From contig NZ_LR590470.1 of assembly GCF_901472535.1 (NCBI RefSeq), positions 2,294,001 through 2,358,000 of the forward strand: 64,000 bases of DNA. Reading direction: 5' to 3'. A program made the position numbers and the translations under genes. Below are positions 9,899 to 19,577 of the stretch, in pieces. The notes beneath the pieces were generated by a model, which did no database searches, was not told the origin of the DNA, and worked only from the letters and a program-made list of their open reading frames with translations. Each line of letters starts with the position of its first letter. The first letter of the stretch is position 1. Origin of the DNA: Sphingobacterium daejeonense. Its GTDB lineage: Bacteria; Bacteroidota; Bacteroidia; Sphingobacteriales; Sphingobacteriaceae.

Positions 9899-9903
9899 CA
9901 AAA

Positions 9904-9938
9904 AAAAGCTCAATCGAAAGATTGAGCTTTTTTTTGTG
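9904..9938 (+). terminator. Terminator after tRNA-Lys
   Basis: AAGCTCAATC and GATTGAGCTT pair around GAAA, followed by a run of eight or more T; it starts within ten bases of the tRNA end. Confidence 0.92.
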
Positions 9939-9980
9939 CCCGCCGGGATTCGAATAATATTCCGAAGGGACCCATATTGG
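9935..9980 (-). other. Possible degenerate antisense fragment of a tRNA 3' half
   Basis: Just past the terminator, TGTGCCCGCCGGGATTCGAA followed, after a short unrelated insert, by GGGACCCATA resembles the reverse complement of the tRNA-Lys 3' half (T arm and variable region). No cloverleaf can be built, so it would be a remnant. Similarity was judged by eye. Confidence 0.35.
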
Positions 9981-10083
9981 GTTCGATTCGGAGAAGGTTC
10001 AGGACAAAGTATTCAGTGGCATGTGGGGACACCTGCCACGTCGGCAAGTAATCTTCGCTCATTCAAAACGGTCTGTACAGCTC

Positions 10084-10252
10084 ACTAAATAGTTTCCCTC
10101 TCTTACGAGAGGGAATGACACGCTCACTCGTTTATTGAGGCGGGAATTGGGCGGGGAAGTGGTCGCCGCAGCGACCACTTCCCCGCCCAATTCCCGCCAT
10201 ACCCCCAGGATTGCTTGTCATTCTCAAGCTTTAGCTTGGGAAACTATTTAGT
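10084..10252 (+). repeat. Fold-back (MITE-like) element, copy 1
   Basis: 169 bp bounded by perfect 15-bp terminal inverted repeats, ACTAAATAGTTTCCC and its complement. Inside are, in order, a side hairpin CCCTCTC-TTAC-GAGAGGG, an AATGACA/TGTCATT pair, a perfect 28-bp central stem with a CGCA loop at 10139-10198, and a side hairpin CCCAAGC/GCTTGGG-like at 10224-10240 (one arm mismatched here, CTCAAGC). The result is a three-way folded structure. It codes for nothing. A second copy in the same orientation is at 12295-12464. Flanking bases for about 60 bp on the left and 90 bp on the right are also shared between copies, so the repeat unit is larger than the fold-back core. Confidence 0.85.
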
Positions 10253-10309
10253 CTCATTACAGAATTTTAGTTTGTTTGGTAGTGTGGATAGTTATTTAAT
10301 TAACCAGCA

Positions 10310-10583
10310 ATTTATAGTGCCACCCCTACAGGGTTGAATGGCATCGTATAATCTATTCTATAATAGTTACACCCCTACAGGGTTTCATGGCGTGATAATC
10401 GTTTGTTGTAATAGGTTAACCCCATCGGGGTGCCACTATTATAGCAGGTGTTAAACAAACATGCCACACCTACGGCGTTTGTGTTTGACGCGATTTTCAT
10501 TTCTATAGATATGGCAATGCCGATGGCATTTAAGAGATATTTCATGCCTCCGGCATTTAACCCCGATGGGGGTTTTTGGTCTG
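10310..10583. repeat. Cluster of short REP-like palindromes, including inverted repeat B copy 1
   Basis: Successive short palindromes occur: CACCCCTACAGGGT twice, ACCCCATCGGGGT, CACCTACGGCG, TGCCGATGGCA, TGCCTCCGGCA and CCCCGATGGGGG. The section 10451-10580 is nearly the reverse complement of 12731-12857. An open frame across these repeats on the minus strand (10375-10593) is made of repeat sequence and is not called as a gene. Confidence 0.8.
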
Positions 10584-10674
10584 TATATTCCACATTTTCT
10601 TAACTCAATGAAATTGCCTGTAGAGAGGTAACTTTAAATTTCAGTCTACATTTCAATACATCCAACATTAATTA

Positions 10675-11052
10675 TTATTCCGACTTTATAATTTCAACCT
10701 CTTCTGGAACCATAAATAGAATCTGGCAACCTGTTTCGGATTTAACTGAATGCTTATAGTTTTTTAGGGTATAGAGATAATCCCCTTTGATTAACTTTAC
10801 TCCATTAAAAAAGACTTCACCTTCTAAAATAAATGCTTCTTCACCACCAGGATGATTATGTAATGGATAGGAAGCACCTTCTTCAAATTTTAAAATAAAA
10901 CTTTTTGGTCTTTGATTATCCTCATCATAGAGCAAGACCTTATAAGAAATTCCTCGAGTATCAACATTTTCCTCCAATAATGGCTTCCATTCAATCATGG
11001 ACGTACTAACCATATATTTACCAAAATTATTTTTAGATTCCATAAAATTCAA
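10675..11052 (-). CDS. Cupin-domain protein (ChrR-like)
   Basis: 125 residues forming a single conserved cupin barrel. PLHNHPGGEEAFILEG carries the usual His-His-Glu metal ligands and KNYKHSV the third His. The spacing is typical of ChrR/anti-ECF cupins and of small quercetinase-like proteins, without an attached zinc-binding domain. It probably binds a metal and a small ligand in the cytoplasm; substrate unknown. A second Met at 11043 is an equally good start. It sits with a DUF1062 gene between the repeat copies. Confidence 0.75.
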   Translation of the reverse strand: MNFMESKNNFGKYMVSTSMIEWKPLLEENVDTRGISYKVLLYDEDNQRPKSFILKFEEGASYPLHNHPGGEEAFILEGEVFFNGVKLIKGDYLYTLKNYKHSVKSETGCQILFMVPEEVEIIKSE

Positions 11053-11205
11053 TTTCTATATTAACGTCTGTTTAACTAAAATGGTTTTATCGTGTTTTTT
11101 AAGCCCACCGATGCAGGAATTGGATTTCCCACGTTTTGAGTTTTCATTCTCATCGCAGATGAGAAAACAATTTTTAACATAATACCCTATCCACATCGAT
11201 TTTAA

Positions 11206-11769
11206 CTAACAAACCATTTCTAACTTTATCCTTTTTTGAAGAAACTTTGAATCAACCAAAATAACTTCCTTATCAATCAATTGAACCACTTGATTTGATG
11301 AAATACCCAGTAATTCCTTAATTATAGTCGATATTTTAAGATTGAAATTATATGGATATACGATTTCAAAAATAACTTGTCGATGCTGAAAGTTGATGAG
11401 ATTAGCCAATGAATCACCATGATATTTTAAAGAATACTCCATACTTGCAAAATCAAACTCAAAAGAATTTTTATTAGCAAGTACTGGTGAGAACGCATAC
11501 ATCCAAGCAGTTTCAATGTCATCATTTAAAAACTTATCATATAGTTCCTTATTTATAACTTCTGGATTTTTTCGTGTTAGGATTGTAGCGTTATAGGTAC
11601 TGTCACAATTAGTACACTTATAAATCAACCAAATATCAATATTTTTCTTCTGTGCGTTTATTCGAAACCTTTCACTGCAATAAAACTTATAACTGTCACA
11701 CCGGCTACATTTCTTTTTTAATAACGGAGTGTTTTTCACTATCACCTCCAATTTAAATTCTTGAACCAT
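11206..11769 (-). CDS. DUF1062 family protein
   Basis: 187 residues. An N-terminal four-cysteine motif (CSRCDSYKFYC... and CTNC) is followed by KFRINAQKK-type sequence (here RFRINAQKKNIDIWLIYKC), characteristic of DUF1062. The C-terminal third, ISTIIKELLGISSNQVVQLI, looks like an S4-like RNA-binding segment. Function is unknown; a nucleic-acid-binding zinc protein is a reasonable guess. It is transcribed toward the cupin gene across a 153-bp gap. Confidence 0.8.
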   Translation of the reverse strand: MVQEFKLEVIVKNTPLLKKKCSRCDSYKFYCSERFRINAQKKNIDIWLIYKCTNCDSTYNATILTRKNPEVINKELYDKFLNDDIETAWMYAFSPVLANKNSFEFDFASMEYSLKYHGDSLANLINFQHRQVIFEIVYPYNFNLKISTIIKELLGISSNQVVQLIDKEVILVDSKFLQKRIKLEMVC

Positions 11770-12240
11770 TGTTCTTTAATACCGCTTAATATTCTTTTGT
11801 GAATTGTATTATTCATGCGGTAGCATTCTCACTAGATTAATAAGATCACTGAGTTTTATAGCAATGATTTAGGTTGCTCTTTCGCGTAACCCTGCATATT
11901 CATGAATAATTATTTATTAGGAAACCGGTCGGGGAGAAATTGCCCCAACAAAAGAATTCAGCCTGTGGTTTATGAGGCTGTTATTAAGCGACTATAAATT
12001 TAAGAATGGTTCTCAAAATATATTTTGTGTTTGTGCTAATTCAAATCTACTCATTCTAGAATAAAGCTGCAAAACTTGAATCACCAATTCGATTAGGGTT
12101 GTTTTATTAATAATGCCATCAGTTCGGTGGAACTTTTTACTTCATCTTTCGATTTATATTTTTTTTATGTGTTTCCAATGTAAAAACACTTAAGTCTGCA
12201 ATCAACCAAAACTAGCCACATTTAGTGATGGTTGGGCGAC
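11770..12240. other. Gene-free stretch, possible decayed coding remnant
   Basis: No intact gene is seen. On the minus strand about 40 codons ending at the TGA at 12013-12015 read DGIINKTTLIELVIQVLQLY and onward with coding-like composition, but there is no start and I cannot assign a family. The rest is AT-rich without recognisable structure. Confidence 0.4.
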
Positions 12241-12294
12241 ACCAACCATGGCGACAAGTAATCTTTGGATATTCAAAACAGCCGTGTATAGCTC

Positions 12295-12464
12295 ACTAAA
12301 TAGTTTCCCTCTCTTTCGAGAGGGAATGACACGCTCACTCGTTTATTGAGGGGGGAATTGTGAGCGGAAGTGGTCGCCGCAGCGACCACTTCCCCTCACA
12401 ATTCCCCCCCCATACCCCAGGATTGCTTGTCATTCCCAAGCTTTAGCTTGGGAAACTATTTAGT
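12295..12464 (+). repeat. Fold-back (MITE-like) element, copy 2
   Basis: 170 bp with the same perfect 15-bp terminal inverted repeats as copy 1 and the same order of hairpins: CCCTCTC-TTTC-GAGAGGG, AATGACA/TGTCATT, a 28-bp central stem with CGCA loop at 12350-12409 (one mismatch) and CCCAAGCTTTAGCTTGGG. The central stem differs from copy 1 at several positions on both arms so that pairing is kept, which points to selection on structure or to gene-conversion between arms. Confidence 0.85.
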
Positions 12465-12528
12465 CGCATTACAGGATTTTAGTTTGTTCGGTAGAGTGGA
12501 TAGTTATTCAATTAACCAGCAATTTATA

Positions 12529-12905
12529 GTGCCACCCCTACAGGGTTGAATGGCAAAGTATAATCAATTCTATAATAGTTAAACCCCTCTGGGGTTGGAT
12601 GACCGGAAAACATATCTGCAATAATATTTTCAACACTTTAGGGTGAAAATGTGCTATTGTCGAAAATAACATTAAGCGTCTACTAATCCTGTAAGGATGT
12701 AACTATAATAGAAATTAAAGCTATACCCCCCCAAAAAACCCCATCGGGGTTAAATGCCGTAGGCATGAAATCTCTCTTAAATGCCATCGGCATGTAATAT
12801 CTATAGCAATGAAAATCGCCTCAAGCACCAACGCCATCGGCGTGGCATGTTTGTTAAATTAATTTAACTTAATGACATTAACCCTACAGGGTTTAATGGC
12901 ATCGT
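12529..12905. repeat. REP-like palindrome cluster, including inverted repeat B copy 2
   Basis: Contains CACCCCTACAGGGT, ACCCCTCTGGGGT, AATCCTGTAAGGAT, CCCCATCGGGG, TGCCGTAGGCA, TGCCATCGGCA, CGCCATCGGCG and ACCCTACAGGGT. 12731-12857 is the inverted partner of 10451-10580. The loops (ATC, GTA, TACA) vary little while the stems change in pairs. Confidence 0.8.
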
Positions 12906-13043
12906 ATGATCATCTAGAAAAATCGGTTTTTTCAAACCCATCATTTATAAAATTGTTGTTATTCATAGTTAATTGGTTGATCTAATTATTTTAAGAGAAT
13001 AGATTGATAGAATTCTTTATAGCGTATTTATTATAAAATTATC

Positions 13044-13823
13044 ATGCAGACTATTAACATCACTGAAAACATAATATTTGATTCTAATCATAATCTTAAA
13101 TTGGATATATATGAACCCAGTCAAAATCCAAAAGGAGCATTGATCGATATTCATGGAGGGGGGTGGTTTCGTGGGGATAAGTCCAAAGAAAATGATTTAG
13201 CTTCTGTTTTGGCAGAAAATGGATTTTTAGTGTTTGTTCCAAATTATCGCATAGCACCAGAATTCCTATATCCTGCTCCTGTGGAAGATATGGAAACTAT
13301 TTTAAGTTGGGTTAAATCTTCAGATTATAAATTTGATAAAAATAATATTGGATTTATTGGCAGTTCCGCAGGGGGGAATTTAGCCATTGAAATGGGGTTG
13401 AAAACCGGTTTGCCAATTGCTTCTTGGTCTGGTATGATTGATATTGAAAATTGGATTCAAAATCATCAAGATGTTGTCCCATCCAAGGGTGAGGCACAAG
13501 ATGGAGGAATACAAAGCGGCCCTAATGACGCTCTTTATAAATGGGCAATTTTAAATTATACCGGCGAAGATCAAGATCTAATAAAGAAAGCATCTTTATT
13601 GGAAAGAGTTACTAAAAAAGCAGGCCCCATGTTTTTGGCTAATTCCCTCAATGAATTTTGTCCTGTCGATCCAGTCTTTCAGTTGGCTCAAAATTTAGCA
13701 GATTTAAAAATTGCATCAGTTACCCAAATTATTCCAGGAACCAAGCATGCTAAAGGATATCTCAATCATGCCATTGATTATACACTTATCTTTTTTGAAG
13801 ACTGTTTTAAAAAGAATAAATAA
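13044..13823 (+). CDS. Alpha/beta hydrolase (esterase, BD-FAE/HSL-like)
   Basis: 259 residues without a signal peptide. IDIHGGGWFRGDKS gives the HGGGW oxyanion motif, GSSAGGNLA the nucleophilic Ser (about 113), and an Asp in FCPVDPVF with a His in GTKHAKGY complete the triad. Related enzymes are small carboxylesterases or kynurenine-formamidase-like proteins. It is a single gene convergent with the UbiA gene and 45 bp from it; substrate is unknown. Confidence 0.85.
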   Translation: MQTINITENIIFDSNHNLKLDIYEPSQNPKGALIDIHGGGWFRGDKSKENDLASVLAENGFLVFVPNYRIAPEFLYPAPVEDMETILSWVKSSDYKFDKNNIGFIGSSAGGNLAIEMGLKTGLPIASWSGMIDIENWIQNHQDVVPSKGEAQDGGIQSGPNDALYKWAILNYTGEDQDLIKKASLLERVTKKAGPMFLANSLNEFCPVDPVFQLAQNLADLKIASVTQIIPGTKHAKGYLNHAIDYTLIFFEDCFKKNK

Positions 13824-13868
13824 TAATAGTCTGTGTTTTAAAATTAGAATGTATTCCTAATACTTAAC

Positions 13869-14784
13869 TTATACCAACCCAAAAAACGGAACTAGGGCAT
13901 ACCACAAAATATACATCAACGAAACAGCCATAATACCATCTATTCTATTAGGCTTATCTCGCTTGCCCATAAATCCCACCAACAAAGCGACAAGCCAGAT
14001 AGCATGTCCAATCGCCAAGTAAATAATATCTCCAATAACTGCATTAATTTCAGGGATTTGCTTTAAGACTAATACAGATATTATAGATAATACTACAAAT
14101 CCAATAGCCAAACCCGTCGCTTTTGATTTTCCCATTCTAACCGCCAAGGTGCCTTTTCCAGTTTGTTTATCAGCTTCATAATCAGGAATGCCAGCCATAA
14201 TAATTGCAGGAACTATGGATAGGAACAATGGTATTCCCAATAACCAAGGGAAATGGATTTCCTATGTTACCTCCCTGAAAGATAAATCCACAAATTATCA
14301 CGGCAAAACTATGCGTGAACCCAACGACAACTTCTCCCAGCCATTATAGGAGAATTTCAGCGGAGGTGCAGTATAGGAAACTGCGATTAAAAATAATACA
14401 GTTGTGGCAAGAATAACTAGATGAAAAGGTGCTGTCGATAGAAATCCTAATATTACAGTTAGAACACAGCTAATAATAAATAGGTTTCTGATCGAATTCT
14501 TTATGGAATTTTCAGTCAATACGCCATTCACTAAAACCCTGGAACCTCCAGAAAAAAGTACTAAAATTCCGATTTATCTTGTCTGTTTCCCTGTCGTGAT
14601 AATCATTGCTAAATACAGTGATTACTTTCAATCAAGAAAAGTACGATGTATCCCAAGATAAAAACCAAAAGGTTAAGCTTGAAGTTAATTCCCGATAGGC
14701 GTAAGCTCCAATGCCATAAGCAAAAAATGTCATCGGATAAAATTGCAATCGTATCGCCTGTAGCCATGGTATAACCTTTTGCAT
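13869..14784 (-). CDS. UbiA-family prenyltransferase, several frameshifts
   Basis: Integral membrane enzyme attaching a polyprenyl chain to an aromatic acceptor (MenA-like in menaquinone synthesis, or related). Start at the ATG ending at 14784 (MQKVIPWLQAIRLQFYP). The first Asp-rich motif NDYHDRETDK is at about 14590, the second, PDYEADKQTGKGTLAVRMG, at about 14150-14200. At least four frame changes (near 14640, 14550, 14300, 14245) split the gene, but summed length (about 305 codons) and both motifs fit an intact family member. Given the indel pattern elsewhere, sequence error is the likelier cause, though a real pseudogene cannot be excluded. The flavodoxin-fold gene lies 32 bp upstream. 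Confidence 0.75.
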
Positions 14785-14816
14785 CAACTTTTCCCAAGGA
14801 GTAAGGATTCCATTCT

Positions 14817-15385
14817 CTAAGTTTTCCCCAATTCAAAAACTTCCTCTAACCATGTATCTTTCTGTTCCTGATCTGAGTGTTTTGATAGGACTCAATATTT
14901 TCTTTCGGACTGGACTGACTCCACAGAACTTTAATGTTGCAATCTTCAATGATTTTACTGACGGTGCACCATTTATCAATCGATCAATAATAACCGGTGT
15001 ATCCATTGTGGTAATGATCTGTGCTGTTCTAGAGCTTAATAACTTCTGGAATGCATCGGCTTGAATTTCATAAAATGCAAAGCCTGGAACAAATACTCGA
15101 TCGATAAAAAGCCTTTAGGACAGCTGGCATATTTCCCCACCAAGTAGGATAAATAAAAACCAAATGGTCAGCCCATTTTATTAATGATTGGGCGTGCAAT
15201 ATATCTTTCTCCCTATGTTGGTTTTGAGGTGAAGCAACCAAAACATTATGCTCGAAATCTAAATCTATGACCTCTAGATATTCAACTTGTGCACCAGCTT
15301 TTTCTGCACCTTTTATATATAGATTCAGCTATAGCATGACAATAACTATCCTTCCGTGGATGACCAAAATCACTAATACTTTCAT
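14817..15385 (-). CDS. NAD(P)H dehydrogenase (quinone), flavodoxin-fold, frameshifted
   Basis: Reading across frames from the ATG ending at 15385 gives MKVLVIL..., then AEKAGAQVEYLEVIDLDF and LVFIYPTWWGNMPAVLKAF, the hallmark of the flavodoxin-2/KefF/MdaB family, ending LEEVFELGKT. Total length (about 189 codons) equals the family norm. Frame changes near 15355, 15325 and 15095 plus further ones toward the end break it; extra bases are the simplest explanation. It would reduce quinones by two electrons using FMN/FAD, consistent with lying directly before a prenylquinone-type prenyltransferase. Confidence 0.75.
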
Positions 15386-15536
15386 AATAGATGTTGCTTA
15401 CCTATGGAACAGATGTGCAGGAGAAAGTGTTTGATTATTATTGACTTAAAATAAATGCCCATGAAAGTACAGGACAGTGTTCGCTATATTATTGTTAACT
15501 TTAGTTAGTCTCAACCAATAAGATAAACTACCTGTC

Positions 15537-18057
15537 ATGTATAAACCAAAATGGAAGTTTGATTTTTACGTATTTAGAATTCTGTTGATTTTCTTATTTA
15601 TAGCTTTTTGGCGTTTGAATCTATATGGCAAGAGGCAATTGAAGCTACATCTGAAGAATTAGTAGATCAGAGTGAGCCATGGTGGGTTTGGGTTTTCTTG
15701 GGAAGATTACACCCTCTGATGGTCCATTTTCCAATTGGATTATTGGTTATAGCAGGGATCATGGAGTTGGCGAAACTCAGGACATTTGATTCTAAATTAC
15801 GGACAGGAACCAATTGGTTGGTATATATTGGTGCAGCTGGATCTGTATTGGCAGTTCTTTTGGGTTTATTATTGGCGAATTCTGGAAGTTATTCGGGAGA
15901 AACATTTGAATGGCATCAATGGGCAGGAATCACAACAGCTATCTTGGCTGTTGTTACCGCATTGTTGTTATATGCTATCAATAAGTATAACAAAAGAAGT
16001 TTAATCATTGGTTATCGTACTTTTCTAATGATCACTGTATTGGGTGTTTTTATGGCTGGGCATTATGGAGGCTCCTTAACTCATGGTCAAGATTACCTGC
16101 TGAGTGCAACACCGTGGGCGCCTAAGGATGAGAATCTAGAAGGAATAGAAGGGGGCATGTCATCTGCTGATTTTGACTTTGCATCCTATACAAATGAAAC
16201 GGACTCACTTTCCTTAGAACAACAAGTCAATTTAAATCTCGCGGTCAGAACGATTCTAGCACACCATTGCTTCCAATGCCATAGCAGTGATAAAATGGAA
16301 GGCGAATTACGATTAGATGATAAAGAACTTGTTTTTAAAGGGGGAGAATCCGGAAAGGTAATCATACCCGGGGATTCTAAAGGCAGCGAGTTGGTTCGTC
16401 GCATTACTTTACCAGCTGGTCATAAGGAAGCTATGCCAGGGAAAGGAAACCATTGGGAGAAAAAGACATCGCTTTGGTCAATTATGGATTGATAAAGGAG
16501 CCCTTGGCCAGATCAAGCTAAAGGAATTTCAGAGTTGCACTTTGGCACCACGAAACCCGATTTACCTGCAGCAACTAATGGTCTGGAGAACCCAATAGAT
16601 AGATTAGTCAATGCTTATTTTGTAAAAAATAAGATCGAATGGCAGGAAGTTGTCGATGATCGGACTTTTCTACGAAGAATCTATTTTGATTTAATTGGAT
16701 TACCACCTTCCGAACAGGATTACTTAAATTTGAAGCTGATGCCAGCGCAGATAAAGGGCTAAGATTGCTCAGAACTCTTGACAAAAGACCATGAATATGC
16801 AACGCATTGGACGACCTTTTGGAATGACTTATTGAGGAATGATTATACCGGAACAGGCTATATAACACAAGGAAAGATTCAATATTTCCCCTTGGTTATA
16901 TCAATCCCTACAAAATAATAAGCCCTATAATGAATTTGCGATGGAGTTGATTGATCCTTCAGAAGAATCTAAAGGATTTATCAAGGGTATCGCTTGGCGC
17001 GGAGCAGTTAATAGCAGCCAAACTACGGCGATGCAGGCCGCGCAGAATGTATCCCAAGCGCTGCTAGGCGTAAATTTGAAATGTGCCTCTTGTCATGATA
17101 GTTTTGTAAGTGATTGGAAATTGGATGATGCTTATGCTTTTGCCAATATTTTTTCAGAAGAAGCACTTGAAATCAATCGCTGCGATATTCCTACAGGTAA
17201 AATGGCGGACACTAGAATTCTGTGGCCCGAACTCGGCGAAATCAGTAAGAATGGTTCCGTAAAAGAAAAGTCAAAGGAATTGTCAACTCTGCTCACAAAA
17301 CCTGAAAATGGCCGTTTATACCGTACTCTGGTCAATCGGATTTGGGCACAGCTGATGGGTAGAGGGATAGTGGCCCCCGTTGATGAAATGGACAAAAAAC
17401 CATGGAGCCAAGATTTATTGGATTGGTTAGCCGTAAATTTTGTAGAACAACGGTACGATATCAGACAACTATTGTATCTGATTACTACCTCTAAAACCTA
17501 TCAATTACCATCTCATACAATTAAAGATCCAAGCGAAATAAATTCAGAATCATTTGTATTCAAAGGGACATTAAAGAGAAAATTGACAGCAGAACAATTT
17601 GCTGATGCCGTTAGTTCAGTAGTAGACCCGGTTTATACGGTAGAAGCGTTAAAATATAATCCATTTGAAAATTCACAGGCTTATGCTTCAGCGTCTCCTT
17701 TCGTAAGGGCAGCGTTGGTTCAGAACGATCCATTTCTAACAGCCTTAGGTAGACCGAGCCGTGAAAATATCACCACTTCCCGCGAAGGGCAAGTGACGTT
17801 GTTGCAAGCTATGGAATTAACAAATGGAACTAAGCTCAATGAAACATTGGTCAAAGGGTTCCAAAAAATGGGTAGCGAAATATGGAAACCCTGAGCAATT
17901 GATCCAGGCAATTTATTCTCAAAGCCTTGGTAGAAAGCCATCCCAAAAAGAATTTGAAATTGCTAAAAAATTGATGGGCAACAAGATGGAGGAAGAATCA
18001 GTTCAAGAACTATTGTGGGCAATTGTTCTATTACCGGAATTTCAGTTCATCGAATAA
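15537..18057 (+). CDS. DUF2231 - cytochrome c - DUF1549 - DUF1553 membrane protein, frameshifted
   Basis: Start chosen at ATG 15537, giving a hydrophobic N terminus that joins the main frame after restoring one T at about 15600. Order: four TM helices of the DUF2231 type (LHPLMVHFPIGLLV), a planctomycete-type cytochrome domain with CFQCH (about 16270), a DUF1549 part (DRTFLRRIYFDLIGLPP) and a DUF1553 part holding a second heme motif CASCH (about 17085) and LVNRIWAQLMGRG. Frame breaks occur near 15600, 16458, 16765, 16890 and 17880. The family is typical of Planctomycetes and some Bacteroidota and is thought to be a membrane-bound electron-transfer partner of DUF1501 proteins; its substrate is unknown. 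Confidence 0.8.
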
Positions 18058-18069
18058 ATATGAAGCAAG

Positions 18070-19490
18070 ATGAAAAGTAATTATAATCGTAGAGACTTCT
18101 TAAGAACAGCAGGAGTAGGGACTTTGGCAGCATTGGCAGCAGGTGCCCCTATGTCTAGTTTTTTATCATCCTGTTCTGGTAAGATCCAATCAAGTGCTGA
18201 TACTGTCATATTACTTTGGATGGCAGGAGGGATGGCACATACTGAAACTTTTGATCCCAAGAAATATACGCCATTTGAAAAAGGGTTAGATTCAAATAAA
18301 GTTTTGAGTACTTTCAAATCTATTCCAACAGTTTTGGATGGCATCAATTTTTCAGAGGGCTTAGAATCCATTGCTTCAGTGATGGATAAAGGTACTTTAA
18401 TCCGTTCTTATGTATCTGGTGATTTAGGGCATATACTTCACTCTAGGCATCAATATCATTGGCATACCTGCTATGAGCCACCACAGACTGTATTAGCTCC
18501 TCATATTGGATCATGGATTGCCCAGGAGCTTGGGCCTAAAAATCCTGTGATACCTGCTTTTATCAATATTGGTCAACGGATGACTGTCGGTGAAGCTGAA
18601 GAGCTTAAAGCATTTCATACAGCGGGATTTTTGGGCAGCGAGTTTGGTCCGTTTATGATTCCTGATCCTACATCCGGCCTCGATGCCGTAAAACCACCCG
18701 CAGGCATGTCCTTTAGCAGATTCGAAAGAAGAAATCAGTTATATGCTGAATTGCTGGATAAAATGCCATTGGCGACCTTGGAAGTGATTACCAAAAGGAA
18801 TCCTTCAAACGCTCCATGGAGCAAGCCTACAGATTGTTGAAATCTCCAGAAGCTAAAGCATTTGATATTAAACAAGAACCTAAAGAAAGTTACGATATAT
18901 ACAACACTGGTAAATTTGGATTAGGCTGTTTAATGGCCAAGAGACTAGTAGAACAAGGAGCAAGGTTTATTAGCGTGACATCCGAATACGAACCATTTAT
19001 GGGTTGGGATACGCATGAAAATGGGCATACCCGCGCCAAGGATATGAAAAAATTGATTGACGCTCCTATAGCCCAATTGATAAAAGATCTGGACAAAAGT
19101 GGTCACTTGGACAGAACGTTGGTGATTGTGGCCAGTGAATTTAGCCGTGATATGGTGATGGAAGGAAGACCAGGTGCAGAAGTATTGCATCAAGTAGATC
19201 AGCCTGATATTATTCATGATATCAAGAACTATGGAATGCATCGCCATTTTACAGATGGCAGTTCTATCCTGATGTTTGGGGGCGGAATTAAAAAAGGATT
19301 TGTCTATGGGAAAACCGCAGACGAGAGACCATGTAAGACCATAGAAAAGCCAATAAAAATAGAAAGGATTCATCAGTCTATTTACCATGCGCTAGGTATT
19401 GACCCACAAAAACATGCTGTAGTTGAAGGAAGACCATTTTATACCACACCGGATGGAGTGCACAAAGCAGAGATGGAATTTTTTCTATAA
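18070..19490 (+). CDS. DUF1501 protein with Tat signal, one frameshift
   Basis: NRRDFLRTAG at the N terminus followed by an Ala/Gly-rich stretch is a twin-arginine signal, so it is exported folded. ILLWMAGGMAHTETFDPK and the C-terminal TLVIVASEFSRD with HFTDGSSILMFGGGI are typical of DUF1501 (sulfatase-superfamily fold). The frame changes near 18830 (NAPW to MEQAYRLL). It begins 12 bp after the DUF1553 gene and the two are almost always neighbours, so they likely act together in the periplasm on an unidentified substrate. Confidence 0.85.
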
Positions 19491-19577
19491 AATTTTCGTA
19501 TAAATACTCGTAAATACCTGATAATTATAGACTGTGTAAAAAACCCGTACCTTTATAGTAATCAATTTATATATGGT

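Noticed and set aside
9867-10088. A 73-codon frame overlapping tRNA-Lys and its terminator
   Set aside because: It reads through tRNA and terminator sequence and starts inside the tRNA.
10375-10593. A 72-codon frame on the minus strand in the palindrome cluster
   Set aside because: It is built from repeat units, and its composition follows the repeats.
13869-15385. UbiA and flavodoxin-fold genes as true pseudogenes
   Set aside because: The same insertion-type breaks hit ribosomal protein genes; motifs and lengths are otherwise intact.
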